Shown here: positions 5,758 to 11,208 of the stretch, piece by piece | How positions within the stretch are numbered: the stretch's first letter is position 1 | Layout of the letters: the number at the start of each line of letters is the position of its first letter | Source of the DNA: SMXQ01 sp033720855 | GTDB lineage: Bacteria; Pseudomonadota; Alphaproteobacteria; SMXQ01 | Assembly: GCA_033720855.1 (NCBI GenBank) | Contig: JAWWBR010000112.1 | Location: 1 to 11,208, forward strand | Length of the DNA stretch: 11,208 nucleotides | Reading direction: 5' to 3' | Notes under the pieces: generated by a model | What the model was told of the DNA's origin: nothing | Databases searched by the model: none | Seen by the model: the letters and a program-made list of their open reading frames with translations, nothing else | Position numbers and translations under genes: made by a program

Positions 5758-7304
5758 GTGCACCCGGGAGCCACGCCTGGTTGGCGCGCCACGAGTTGCG
5801 CCTGTCCTGGCGCGATTGGGTTTCGTTGCTGACGGCGGGCCGGTCCCGTCGTCTGCGGGGGGTGGTGATCGCCGCCCTGATCTTTCTCGGCGTGATGCAT
5901 CTGCTCGCCTTCGCCATCGTCGCCCCGCTGGCGGCCGAGGGGCTGGCGCCCGACAGGGAAACCCTGGTGGTGATCAGCGGTGCCCTGCTGCTGTCGCTGA
6001 CGACGATGATCTCGCAGTCGATGGATCAGGTGACCCGGGCCTTCTATGCGCGCGGCGATCTCGACCTGATCCTGTCCTCGCCGGTGCCCGCCTCCCGCGT
6101 CTTTGCCGTGCGCATGACGGCGATCGCGGTCTCCACGGGCGGCCTGACGCTGGCCATCGGCGGCCCTTTCGTCAACGCGCTTGCGGTCCTGGATGGCGCG
6201 CACTGGCTCGCCGCCTATGGTGTCATCCTGGCCATGGGGGTGATCGCGACGGCGGCGGCGATTCTGCTGACCATGAGCCTGTTTCGCGCCCTCGGTCCGA
6301 AACTGACGCGGGCCATCGCGCAGGTCATTGCCGCCATAATCGGCGCCGCTTTCGTGATCGGCATCCAGGTTGCGGCGATCCTGTCGATCGGCAGCTACGC
6401 CCGGCTCTCCTTCCTCAGCGCCGGGCCGGTGATGGCCTGGATGCCCGATACATCGAGCCTCGTCTGGTGGCCGGCGCGGGCGGCCATGGGGGAGCTCGGC
6501 ATTCTGCTCGTGATCGGTGCCGCCGGCCTCATCGCGCTTGCCCTGGTCATCCGTCTTTCGGCGTCCCGCTTTGCCGCCAACGTCATCGCCGCCGCCGGCA
6601 TCGGAGAGGGCGGCGCCAAGGCGGGACGGCACCGCGCCGGCTTTCAGCGGCTCACCAGCAAGCAGGCGCTGCGCCGCAAGGAGTGGATGGCGCTCAGGCG
6701 CGATCCCTGGCTGATGTCGGAATCCTTGATGCAGATTCTCTATCTGGTGCCGCCGGCGCTGCTGCTGTGGCTCAATTTCCGCGGCAGCGTGGGGTCCCTC
6801 GTCATCCTGGTGCCGATCCTGGTGATGGCGGCGGGACAACTGGCCGGCGGGCTGGCCTGGCTCGCGGTGTCCGGCGAGGATGCGCCCGAACTGATCTCCT
6901 CGGCCCCGGTTTCCGCCGGCGCCATCATCGCGGCCAAGGTCGAGGCGGTGCTGGCCGCCATCATCCTGGTATTCGCGCCGTTCCTGACGGCTCTGGCCCT
7001 GGCCGCGCCGCGTCTCGCCCTGGTGGCGGGCTTGGGCATCGCGGCCTCGGCGCTGTCCGGCGTCATGGTGCAGATCTGGTTCCGGGCCCAGGCCAAGCGC
7101 AGCCGGTTCCGCAGCCGCCAGACCTCGTCGCGGGTGGCCACCCTGGCCGAGGCGCTGGGCTCGATCTCCTGGGCCGGTACCGCGGCGCTCGCCGCCGCCG
7201 GCACCTGGCTGGCCGCAGGCGCGGCCGTCTTCGCCCTGATTACGCTGGCCTGCGCCTGGGCCATGAGCCCGAGCCGCTCCTTCGCCCGCTACGGCCCGGC
7301 ATAA
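5754..7304 (+). CDS. ABC exporter permease, large polytopic membrane protein with internal repeat
   Basis: A 516-residue integral membrane protein that is the partner of the ATPase before it. By eye about eleven hydrophobic segments occur, around residues 36-58, 70-88, 118-139, 150-173, 187-211, 246-268, 325-341, 346-370, 392-417, 420-440 and 470-498. A cytoplasmic stretch at about 269-318 is rich in Lys/Arg, and another at 445-460 is basic. The block DLDLILSSPVPASRVFAVR (102-120) reappears in variant form as DAPELISSAPVSAGAIIAAK (376-395), so the protein looks like two related permease halves fused, giving a full-length transporter with the ATPase acting as a dimer. The start overlaps the ATPase stop (ATGA), which fixes it. 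Family knowledge places such proteins near 'putative ABC exporter' permeases; the cargo is not known. It is followed by a likely terminator. Confidence 0.88.
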   Translation: MSAPGSHAWLARHELRLSWRDWVSLLTAGRSRRLRGVVIAALIFLGVMHLLAFAIVAPLAAEGLAPDRETLVVISGALLLSLTTMISQSMDQVTRAFYARGDLDLILSSPVPASRVFAVRMTAIAVSTGGLTLAIGGPFVNALAVLDGAHWLAAYGVILAMGVIATAAAILLTMSLFRALGPKLTRAIAQVIAAIIGAAFVIGIQVAAILSIGSYARLSFLSAGPVMAWMPDTSSLVWWPARAAMGELGILLVIGAAGLIALALVIRLSASRFAANVIAAAGIGEGGAKAGRHRAGFQRLTSKQALRRKEWMALRRDPWLMSESLMQILYLVPPALLLWLNFRGSVGSLVILVPILVMAAGQLAGGLAWLAVSGEDAPELISSAPVSAGAIIAAKVEAVLAAIILVFAPFLTALALAAPRLALVAGLGIAASALSGVMVQIWFRAQAKRSRFRSRQTSSRVATLAEALGSISWAGTAALAAAGTWLAAGAAVFALITLACAWAMSPSRSFARYGPA

Positions 7305-7346
7305 CCGGCTCGGCGCGGGGCTTTGCCGCGCCTCCGGCTGATTTTT
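7305..7346 (+). terminator. Probable Rho-independent terminator after the ABC transporter
   Basis: GGCGCGG (7312-7318) and CCGCGCC (7326-7332) make a perfect 7-bp stem with a 7-nt loop. Outer CCGG arms at 7305-7308 and 7334-7337 can extend it, and TTTTT follows at 7342-7346. It begins directly after the permease stop, as expected for the end of a transcription unit. The T run is short and 4 nt from the outer arm, so strength is uncertain. Confidence 0.5.
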
Positions 7347-7437
7347 CGCGTGACATGGGGCGATTTGGCGGTAAACCTGGGACCCCCGTTTTGCGTTCAC
7401 GCCCTTTGTTCTATCCGAGGCCACCCATAGCCGACCC

Positions 7438-8685
7438 ATGACCGAAGCCACGGCGCCAGGAGAGTCTGTCCGCGATCTGTTCCGAGAGGGGCCGTTCCGC
7501 CTGCTGTTCACCATGCGGCTCACCTCCAACACGGCGAGCCAGATGATCGGCGTCATCGTCTCCTGGCAGATCTACGAGATCACCGGCAGCGCCCTGCAGC
7601 TCGGCATGATCGGCCTGATCCAGTTCCTTCCCCCGCTGGCGCTGACCCTGTTCGCCGGCCAGGTGGCGGACCGCTACGACCGGCGCTGGATCCTGCGCAT
7701 CGGCCTGACCAGCCAGCTGGTGGTCCCCGTGGGCTTTATCGTCCTCACCAACATGGCGGCGCCACCGGTCTGGGCGTTCTATGTCCTGTTGCTGATCCTG
7801 GCCATCGCGCGGACCTTCGACAGCCCGGCGCAGCAGGCGATCCTGCCGTCAATGGTCCCGCGCGAGCTGGTGGCCCAGGCGATTTCCATATCGACCTCGG
7901 CCCAGAAAATCTCGGCCCTGGCGGGCCCGGCCTTGGGCGGCGCCATCATCATCTTCAGCGTCAGTTTGGACTATGCCATCTGCCTCGGCCTGCTGGCCAT
8001 CGCGGCGCTGGCGAGCTACGCCCTCAAGCCGCCCGAATATGGCGATCCGGCGGCCCGCGGGCGGACCTGGAACACGGTGTTCTCCGGGCTTCAGTTCATC
8101 TTCAAGCAGCCGGTCATCCTCGGTCTGATGTCCCTCGACCTGCTGGCGACCTTCTTCGGCGGCGTCGCCGCGCTGCTGCCGATCTTCGCCAAGGATATCC
8201 TCGATGTGGGGCCGGTGGGGCTCGGCCTGTTGCGGGCGGGGCCGGCCATCGGCGCGCTGGCGATGGGGATCGTGCTGGCCCGCTTCCCGGTCCGGCGACG
8301 GGCGGGGCGCTGGCTGTTCGGCGGCGTCGCGGTTTACGGGGTCGCCACCATCATCTTCGGATTTTCCGAAAACATGATCCTGTCCATGGCCTGCATGCTG
8401 GCGGTCGGCGCCGGAGACATGCTGGGCCAGGTCCTACGCCAGACCATCATCCAGCTCCGCACCCCCGACGCCATGCGTGGCCGGGTGGCGGCGGTGAGCA
8501 ACCTGTCGGTCACCGTCGGCTCCCAGCTCGGCCAGTTCGAATCCGGCGTCGTCGCCGCCCTGGTCGGCGCGGTGGGCTCGGTCTTCATCGGCGGCGCGGC
8601 GGCGGTTCTGATCGTCGCCGTCTGGATGAAGAAATTTCCCCAGATCACCAATATCGAGCACCCCGAGGAAGAGGCGGTGCCTTAA
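7438..8685 (+). CDS. MFS transporter, EntS-like
   Basis: A 415-residue major facilitator superfamily permease with about twelve hydrophobic segments. The loop-2 signature GQVADRYDRRWIL (74-86) matches the MFS motif A pattern, and TPDAMRGRVAAVSNL (342-356) is the corresponding second-half block of the enterobactin-exporter (EntS) type MFS subfamily. The N-terminal FRLLFTMRLTSNTASQM is the usual entry to helix 1. The C-terminal tail after about residue 398 is hydrophilic and acidic. Transport of a siderophore-like, drug-like or other small organic molecule is the family expectation; the cargo cannot be named. No Shine-Dalgarno match lies at normal distance (GAGG at 7417-7420 is 17 nt away), so translation may be weak, leaderless, or start elsewhere. 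The gene faces the minus-strand block and ends 19 nt from it. The 133-nt gap upstream holds the terminator described above and no clear promoter. Confidence 0.9.
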   Translation: MTEATAPGESVRDLFREGPFRLLFTMRLTSNTASQMIGVIVSWQIYEITGSALQLGMIGLIQFLPPLALTLFAGQVADRYDRRWILRIGLTSQLVVPVGFIVLTNMAAPPVWAFYVLLLILAIARTFDSPAQQAILPSMVPRELVAQAISISTSAQKISALAGPALGGAIIIFSVSLDYAICLGLLAIAALASYALKPPEYGDPAARGRTWNTVFSGLQFIFKQPVILGLMSLDLLATFFGGVAALLPIFAKDILDVGPVGLGLLRAGPAIGALAMGIVLARFPVRRRAGRWLFGGVAVYGVATIIFGFSENMILSMACMLAVGAGDMLGQVLRQTIIQLRTPDAMRGRVAAVSNLSVTVGSQLGQFESGVVAALVGAVGSVFIGGAAAVLIVAVWMKKFPQITNIEHPEEEAVP

Positions 8686-8687
8686 AC

Positions 8688-8702
8688 GCCGGCGCCGCCG
8701 GC
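8688..8702. terminator. Hairpin between convergent stop codons
   Basis: GCCGGC (8688-8693) and GCCGGC (8697-8702) pair around GCC in the 19 nt that separate the stops of the MFS gene (+) and the E1 beta gene (-). It reads as the same stem from both strands and could serve as a shared transcription end. No T run follows on either side, so it is not a strong intrinsic terminator. Confidence 0.3.
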
Positions 8703-8704
8703 GG

Positions 8705-9673
8705 CTAGCCCATCACCCGCCTGATTGCGCCCGCGATGCCCTCGACATTGGGCTCGGCCGCCCGCTCCAGGGCGGGGCTGAAGCCGACCGGGGTATCGGG
8801 CCGGGTCACGCGCACCGGCGGCGCCGTCAGCGCGACCCCGGCCTCGGCGACCGAGGCGATGATCTCGGCGGCGATGGAGCAGGTCGCGGCCGCCTCGTCG
8901 ACCACCACCAGCCGCCCGGTTTTCGCCGCCGAGGCGATGATCGTCTCGCGGTCCAGCGGCACGATGGTGCGCGGATCCACCACCTCGGCTTTGACGCCGT
9001 CGCCGGCCAGTTGATCGGCGGCGTCGAGCGCGCGCTGGACCATCAGCGAGGTCGCCACGAGGGTGACGTCGGCGCCCTCGCGCTTGACCTCGGCCTGGCC
9101 GAAGGGGATGGCGACATCGCCCTCGGGAACGTCGCCCTCCAGCCCCATCAGCTTGGTGTGGTTGATGATGACCGTCGGATCGGGGCTCCGGAAGGCGGTG
9201 GCGATCAGTCCCTGGATGTCGGCCGGCGAGGCCGGCAGCACCAGCTTGAGCCCGGGACAGTTGGCGTACATCGATTGCGGGCTCTGGCTGTGCTGGACCC
9301 CGCCGCCGCCGCGGATGCCGGCGAACATGTGATAGATCACCGGCACCGTCACCTGACCGCCGGACATGAAGTGCGCGTTGGCGGCTTCGTTGACGATCTG
9401 GTTCCAGGCCTCGAAGGCGAAGGTCGAGGTGCCGAAATTGACGAACGGCCTGAGCCCCGCCATCGCCGCCCCGGCACCCAGCGCCGCCGTCACGCCTTCG
9501 GAGATGGGCGGCTGCATGATGCGTGCGCCATAGGTCTTGAAGAAGGCTTCCTGGGTTTCCGGCGCGCCGCGCCCCTGGGCGAAGCTGGGGCCGATCACGC
9601 GGGTCGTGGGATCGCTCTCGAACGCGGCCAGGATCGCATCGAGCATGGCCTGGGCGTAGGATTTCCTAGGCAT
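8705..9673 (-). CDS. Thiamine-diphosphate 2-oxoacid/acetoin dehydrogenase E1 component, beta subunit
   Basis: A 322-residue E1 beta chain of a pyruvate-, branched-chain- or acetoin-type dehydrogenase. The family's conserved run is clear: PISEG with catalytic-region Glu59, NQIVNEAAN (91-99), MSGGQVTVPV (103-112), GGGGVQHSQS (122-131), PGLKLVLPASPAD (140-152), and VVDPRTIVPLD (231-241) before the C-terminal transketolase-like domain. Where most relatives have Glu in the strand after RSPDPTV, this one reads INHTKLMG, an atypical active-site entrance. The start at 9673 is chosen because MPRKSYAQAMLDAI is the normal N terminus and AGGAG (complement of 9682-9686) sits 8 nt upstream; the frame is open further upstream but reads as proline-rich shadow of the alpha gene. 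It overlaps the end of the alpha gene by 8 nt. No E2 or E3 gene follows it; the MFS gene converges on its end. Confidence 0.92.
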   Translation of the reverse strand: MPRKSYAQAMLDAILAAFESDPTTRVIGPSFAQGRGAPETQEAFFKTYGARIMQPPISEGVTAALGAGAAMAGLRPFVNFGTSTFAFEAWNQIVNEAANAHFMSGGQVTVPVIYHMFAGIRGGGGVQHSQSPQSMYANCPGLKLVLPASPADIQGLIATAFRSPDPTVIINHTKLMGLEGDVPEGDVAIPFGQAEVKREGADVTLVATSLMVQRALDAADQLAGDGVKAEVVDPRTIVPLDRETIIASAAKTGRLVVVDEAAATCSIAAEIIASVAEAGVALTAPPVRVTRPDTPVGFSPALERAAEPNVEGIAGAIRRVMG

Positions 9674-10688
9674 CGGCGGCGCTCCTCTCGGCGAACACGT
9701 CGTGGGCGGCGGCCTCGGGATCGGGATAGGGGCTCGCCTCGGCGAAGGCGCGGGCCGCGGCCATGGTCTCAATGGTGCGCGCGTCGATGGCGGCGATCTC
9801 CTCGCGGGAGGCGGTCCCGTCGTCGAGCAGGGTGCGGGCGAAGCGCAGGATCGGGTCGAAGTCGCGGATCCAGCCTGCATGCTCGCCGGAAATGGCGGCA
9901 GGGTCCCAGGCATGGGAGAGGTCGGTGACGCCGGTCACGAATTCGGGCTTGACCTGGTGCGAGCCGGGCCAGCGCTCGAGCTGGGATTCGAGGAAGACCG
10001 GCCGGCCGCCGCGCACGGTGACGAGCAGCTCGGCGGTACGCGCCGCCACCGCGTCGGCGTCATGGCCGTCGACGGTTGCGACCTCGATGCCAAGCGCCCG
10101 AGGCACGTCGGTCAGGCGGCTGGCGGCCAGCCGCGAGGTCTCGTGCGCCCCCTCGCGCTCGTTGTTCTCGCAGACGAACAGCACCGGCAGGTCGTATTGG
10201 GAGGCGAAGTTCAAGGCCTCGTAACTGATCCCCTCGTCGAGCACGCCGTCACCGAAGAAGGCGACCGCGACGTTGTCGGTGCCGAGCTCCCTAAGCGCAT
10301 AGCCGGAGCCGATGGAAAGCCCGATGCTGCCGCCGACCATGGCCGAGGTCGAGCGAAAGCCGGCCTCGCGGTCGGTCAGGTGCCAGGTGCCGCCGCGGCC
10401 CTGGTTGAGGCCGCCGGCGCGGCCCATGATCTCGGCCAGGGCCTTGCCCGGATCGGCGCCTCGCGCAATCAGATGGCCGTGATTGCGGTGGGTGGTATGG
10501 GCGAGGTCGCCCGGCTGCAGCACTTGAGCCACCGCCGCGCCGGTCGCCTCGTGGCCGATATAGAGATGATTGCGCCCGATATCGGTGTTGTCTTGGGCCA
10601 CGTGGATGATCATTTCCTCGAACCGGCGCATCAGGAGCATGCGCGCAAACAGTGCGACGCGGTCCTCGCCGGTCAATGCCTCGGTCAT
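9666..10688 (-). CDS. Thiamine-diphosphate 2-oxoacid/acetoin dehydrogenase E1 component, alpha subunit
   Basis: A 340-residue E1 alpha chain that binds thiamine diphosphate through GDG (146-148) and, 26 residues later, NN (175-176) in FVCENNE. HRNHGHLIARG (67-77) holds the conserved active-site histidine region. Departures from typical relatives are the run STSAMVGGSIGLSIGSGYALR (a G in place of the usual P of 'VGxxxPxA'), GGTWHLTDREAG in place of the common GSMHI block, and NNEREGAHE where relatives have NNxYAMST. It therefore belongs to an uncommon branch, and the substrate may not be pyruvate or acetoin. GAGG (complement of 10696-10699) is 7 nt upstream of the ATG. It is co-directional and overlapping with the beta gene, and is preceded by an MmgE/PrpD-family gene 112 nt away. 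The reaction is probably oxidative decarboxylation or C-C cleavage of a 2-oxo compound; the acceptor is not seen here. Confidence 0.9.
   Translation of the reverse strand: MTEALTGEDRVALFARMLLMRRFEEMIIHVAQDNTDIGRNHLYIGHEATGAAVAQVLQPGDLAHTTHRNHGHLIARGADPGKALAEIMGRAGGLNQGRGGTWHLTDREAGFRSTSAMVGGSIGLSIGSGYALRELGTDNVAVAFFGDGVLDEGISYEALNFASQYDLPVLFVCENNEREGAHETSRLAASRLTDVPRALGIEVATVDGHDADAVAARTAELLVTVRGGRPVFLESQLERWPGSHQVKPEFVTGVTDLSHAWDPAAISGEHAGWIRDFDPILRFARTLLDDGTASREEIAAIDARTIETMAAARAFAEASPYPDPEAAAHDVFAERSAADA
9682..9689 (-). promoter_or_regulatory. Shine-Dalgarno sequence that fixes the E1 beta start
   Basis: On the minus strand GAGAGGAG lies 8 nt before the ATG at 9673, inside the end of the alpha gene. 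It supports the short start over the longer open frame to 9913. Confidence 0.65.
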
Positions 10689-10731
10689 GGCTGTGCCTCG
10701 CCTCGCAGTTTTATGGTGCGGTGTTTCATCC

Positions 10732-10743
10732 GGCCTTAAGGCC
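10732..10743. promoter_or_regulatory. 12-bp perfect palindrome upstream of the E1 genes
   Basis: GGCCTTAAGGCC is a perfect inverted repeat 43 nt upstream of the E1 alpha start, in the 112-nt gap after the PrpD-family gene. On the minus strand it is directly preceded by TATTTTA, which could serve as a -10 element, although no good -35 is visible. This placement fits an operator overlapping a promoter for the E1 genes, but a chance repeat is also possible. Confidence 0.35.
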
Positions 10744-10800
10744 TAAAATACCAGGGTTTCGGGACGGTGTTGATGACCATGGCCGCCCGCCGGGGCCGTG

Positions 10801-11208
10801 TCATTGGCTGCCGCCGATCATCGGCCACAGGCCCTTGAGGTCGCCTTGATTCCGGAAGTCGCCGAGGATGTCGTAGAGCGCTGCCGCCGCCTCGGCGTCG
10901 AGGACCCGGCCCGCGCAGGAGAGGTATTTCTCCTTGATTCGGGCGGCGCCCATGGGCGCCTCCTTCGAGCCGCTCGGGTGGTAGACCGCATGGCTGATCT
11001 CCTCGCCGTTTTCGAAGGCGATGGTGATGCGGTTGGGGCTGTAGCCGGAGCCCGAAAGTTCCGCGAACTCGTCGTCCAACACCATTTCCAGCCGCTCGCC
11101 GAGGGCGCGCAGCTGATCGTCGTCGATCGCCGTGTCGCTGAAGCTGTCGAGGATCGGGGTCCCGCGCAGGATGACGTGGGGAATCAGGTACTTGAAGCTG
11201 AAGCGCGA
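10801..11208 (-). CDS. MmgE/PrpD family protein, C-terminal part (gene continues beyond the window)
   Basis: The minus-strand frame is open from the window edge at 11208 to the TGA at 10801, giving the last 135 residues; the start lies outside. The pattern matches the C-terminal domain of the MmgE/PrpD family (2-methylcitrate dehydratase and relatives): a FSFKYLIPHVILRG segment (fragment 3-16), then FSDTAIDDDQLRALGERLEM (24-43), a strand-rich part with NRITIAFENGEE, PMGAARIKEKYLSCAGRVL (95-113) corresponding to the family's 'P(L/M)xxxxxxxKFxxLA' block, and a helical end. An internal ATG at 11083-11085 is not the start, because the family domain continues upstream of it. Members dehydrate or isomerise hydroxy-tricarboxylates and similar acids. 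It is the first gene seen of the minus-strand block with the E1 alpha and beta genes, 112 nt before alpha. Substrate unknown. Confidence 0.85.
   Translation of the reverse strand, partial: SRFSFKYLIPHVILRGTPILDSFSDTAIDDDQLRALGERLEMVLDDEFAELSGSGYSPNRITIAFENGEEISHAVYHPSGSKEAPMGAARIKEKYLSCAGRVLDAEAAAALYDILGDFRNQGDLKGLWPMIGGSQ

Noticed and set aside
5526..7556. A 676-codon open frame on the minus strand opposite the ABC permease.
   Set aside because: It is a GC-rich shadow: its translation is dominated by Arg, Gly, His and Gln in low-complexity runs, with no recognisable domain. The plus strand carries the motif-bearing ABC genes.
9702..10739. A 345-codon plus-strand open frame opposite E1 alpha.
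   Set aside because: It is an antisense shadow of a gene with clear ThDP-binding motifs.
1..11208. A defence, CRISPR, toxin-antitoxin or phage-like system.
   Set aside because: No repeat arrays, integrases, transposases, nucleases or small toxin-like gene pairs were seen. All genes fit metabolism or transport.

Overview
This is a GC-rich, densely packed bacterial window with no mobile elements, tRNA or rRNA genes, or CRISPR that I can see. Base composition, codon choice, short gene overlaps and good AGGAG-type ribosome binding sites suggest an alphaproteobacterium of the Rhodospirillales/Rhodobiales kind. That placement is inference from style, not from a marker gene.

Positions 1-4852 (+ strand) form what looks like one catabolic operon. 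It holds the C-terminal end of an amidohydrolase of the ACMSD/amidohydrolase-2 family (COG2159), a short-chain dehydrogenase, two more full-length COG2159 amidohydrolases, a single-domain cupin and a TauD/TfdA-like Fe(II)/2-oxoglutarate dioxygenase. Gaps are 35, 34, 105 and 23 nt, and the first gene pair overlaps by one base. Three paralogous metal-dependent hydrolases/decarboxylases beside an NAD-type dehydrogenase and a hydroxylase look like a degradation pathway for an aromatic, heterocyclic or other cyclic carboxylated compound. The substrate cannot be read from the sequence.

Positions about 4853-7346 (+ strand) hold a two-gene ABC transporter: an ATPase and a large polytopic permease that carries an internal duplication. 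It is preceded by a leader with an AT-rich patch and a stem-loop, and followed by a plausible Rho-independent terminator. Positions 7438-8685 encode an EntS-like MFS permease with no clear Shine-Dalgarno sequence.

Positions 8705-11208 (- strand) converge on the MFS gene with only 19 nt between the stop codons. In transcription order they hold the C-terminal part of an MmgE/PrpD-family protein, then the alpha and beta subunits of a thiamine-diphosphate 2-oxoacid (or acetoin-type) dehydrogenase E1, which overlap by 8 nt. No E2 or E3 gene follows beta.

The most interesting content is the unassigned amidohydrolase/SDR/cupin/dioxygenase operon and the E1 pair without E2/E3 beside a PrpD homologue. 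Nothing points convincingly to a defence system or other exotic machinery.
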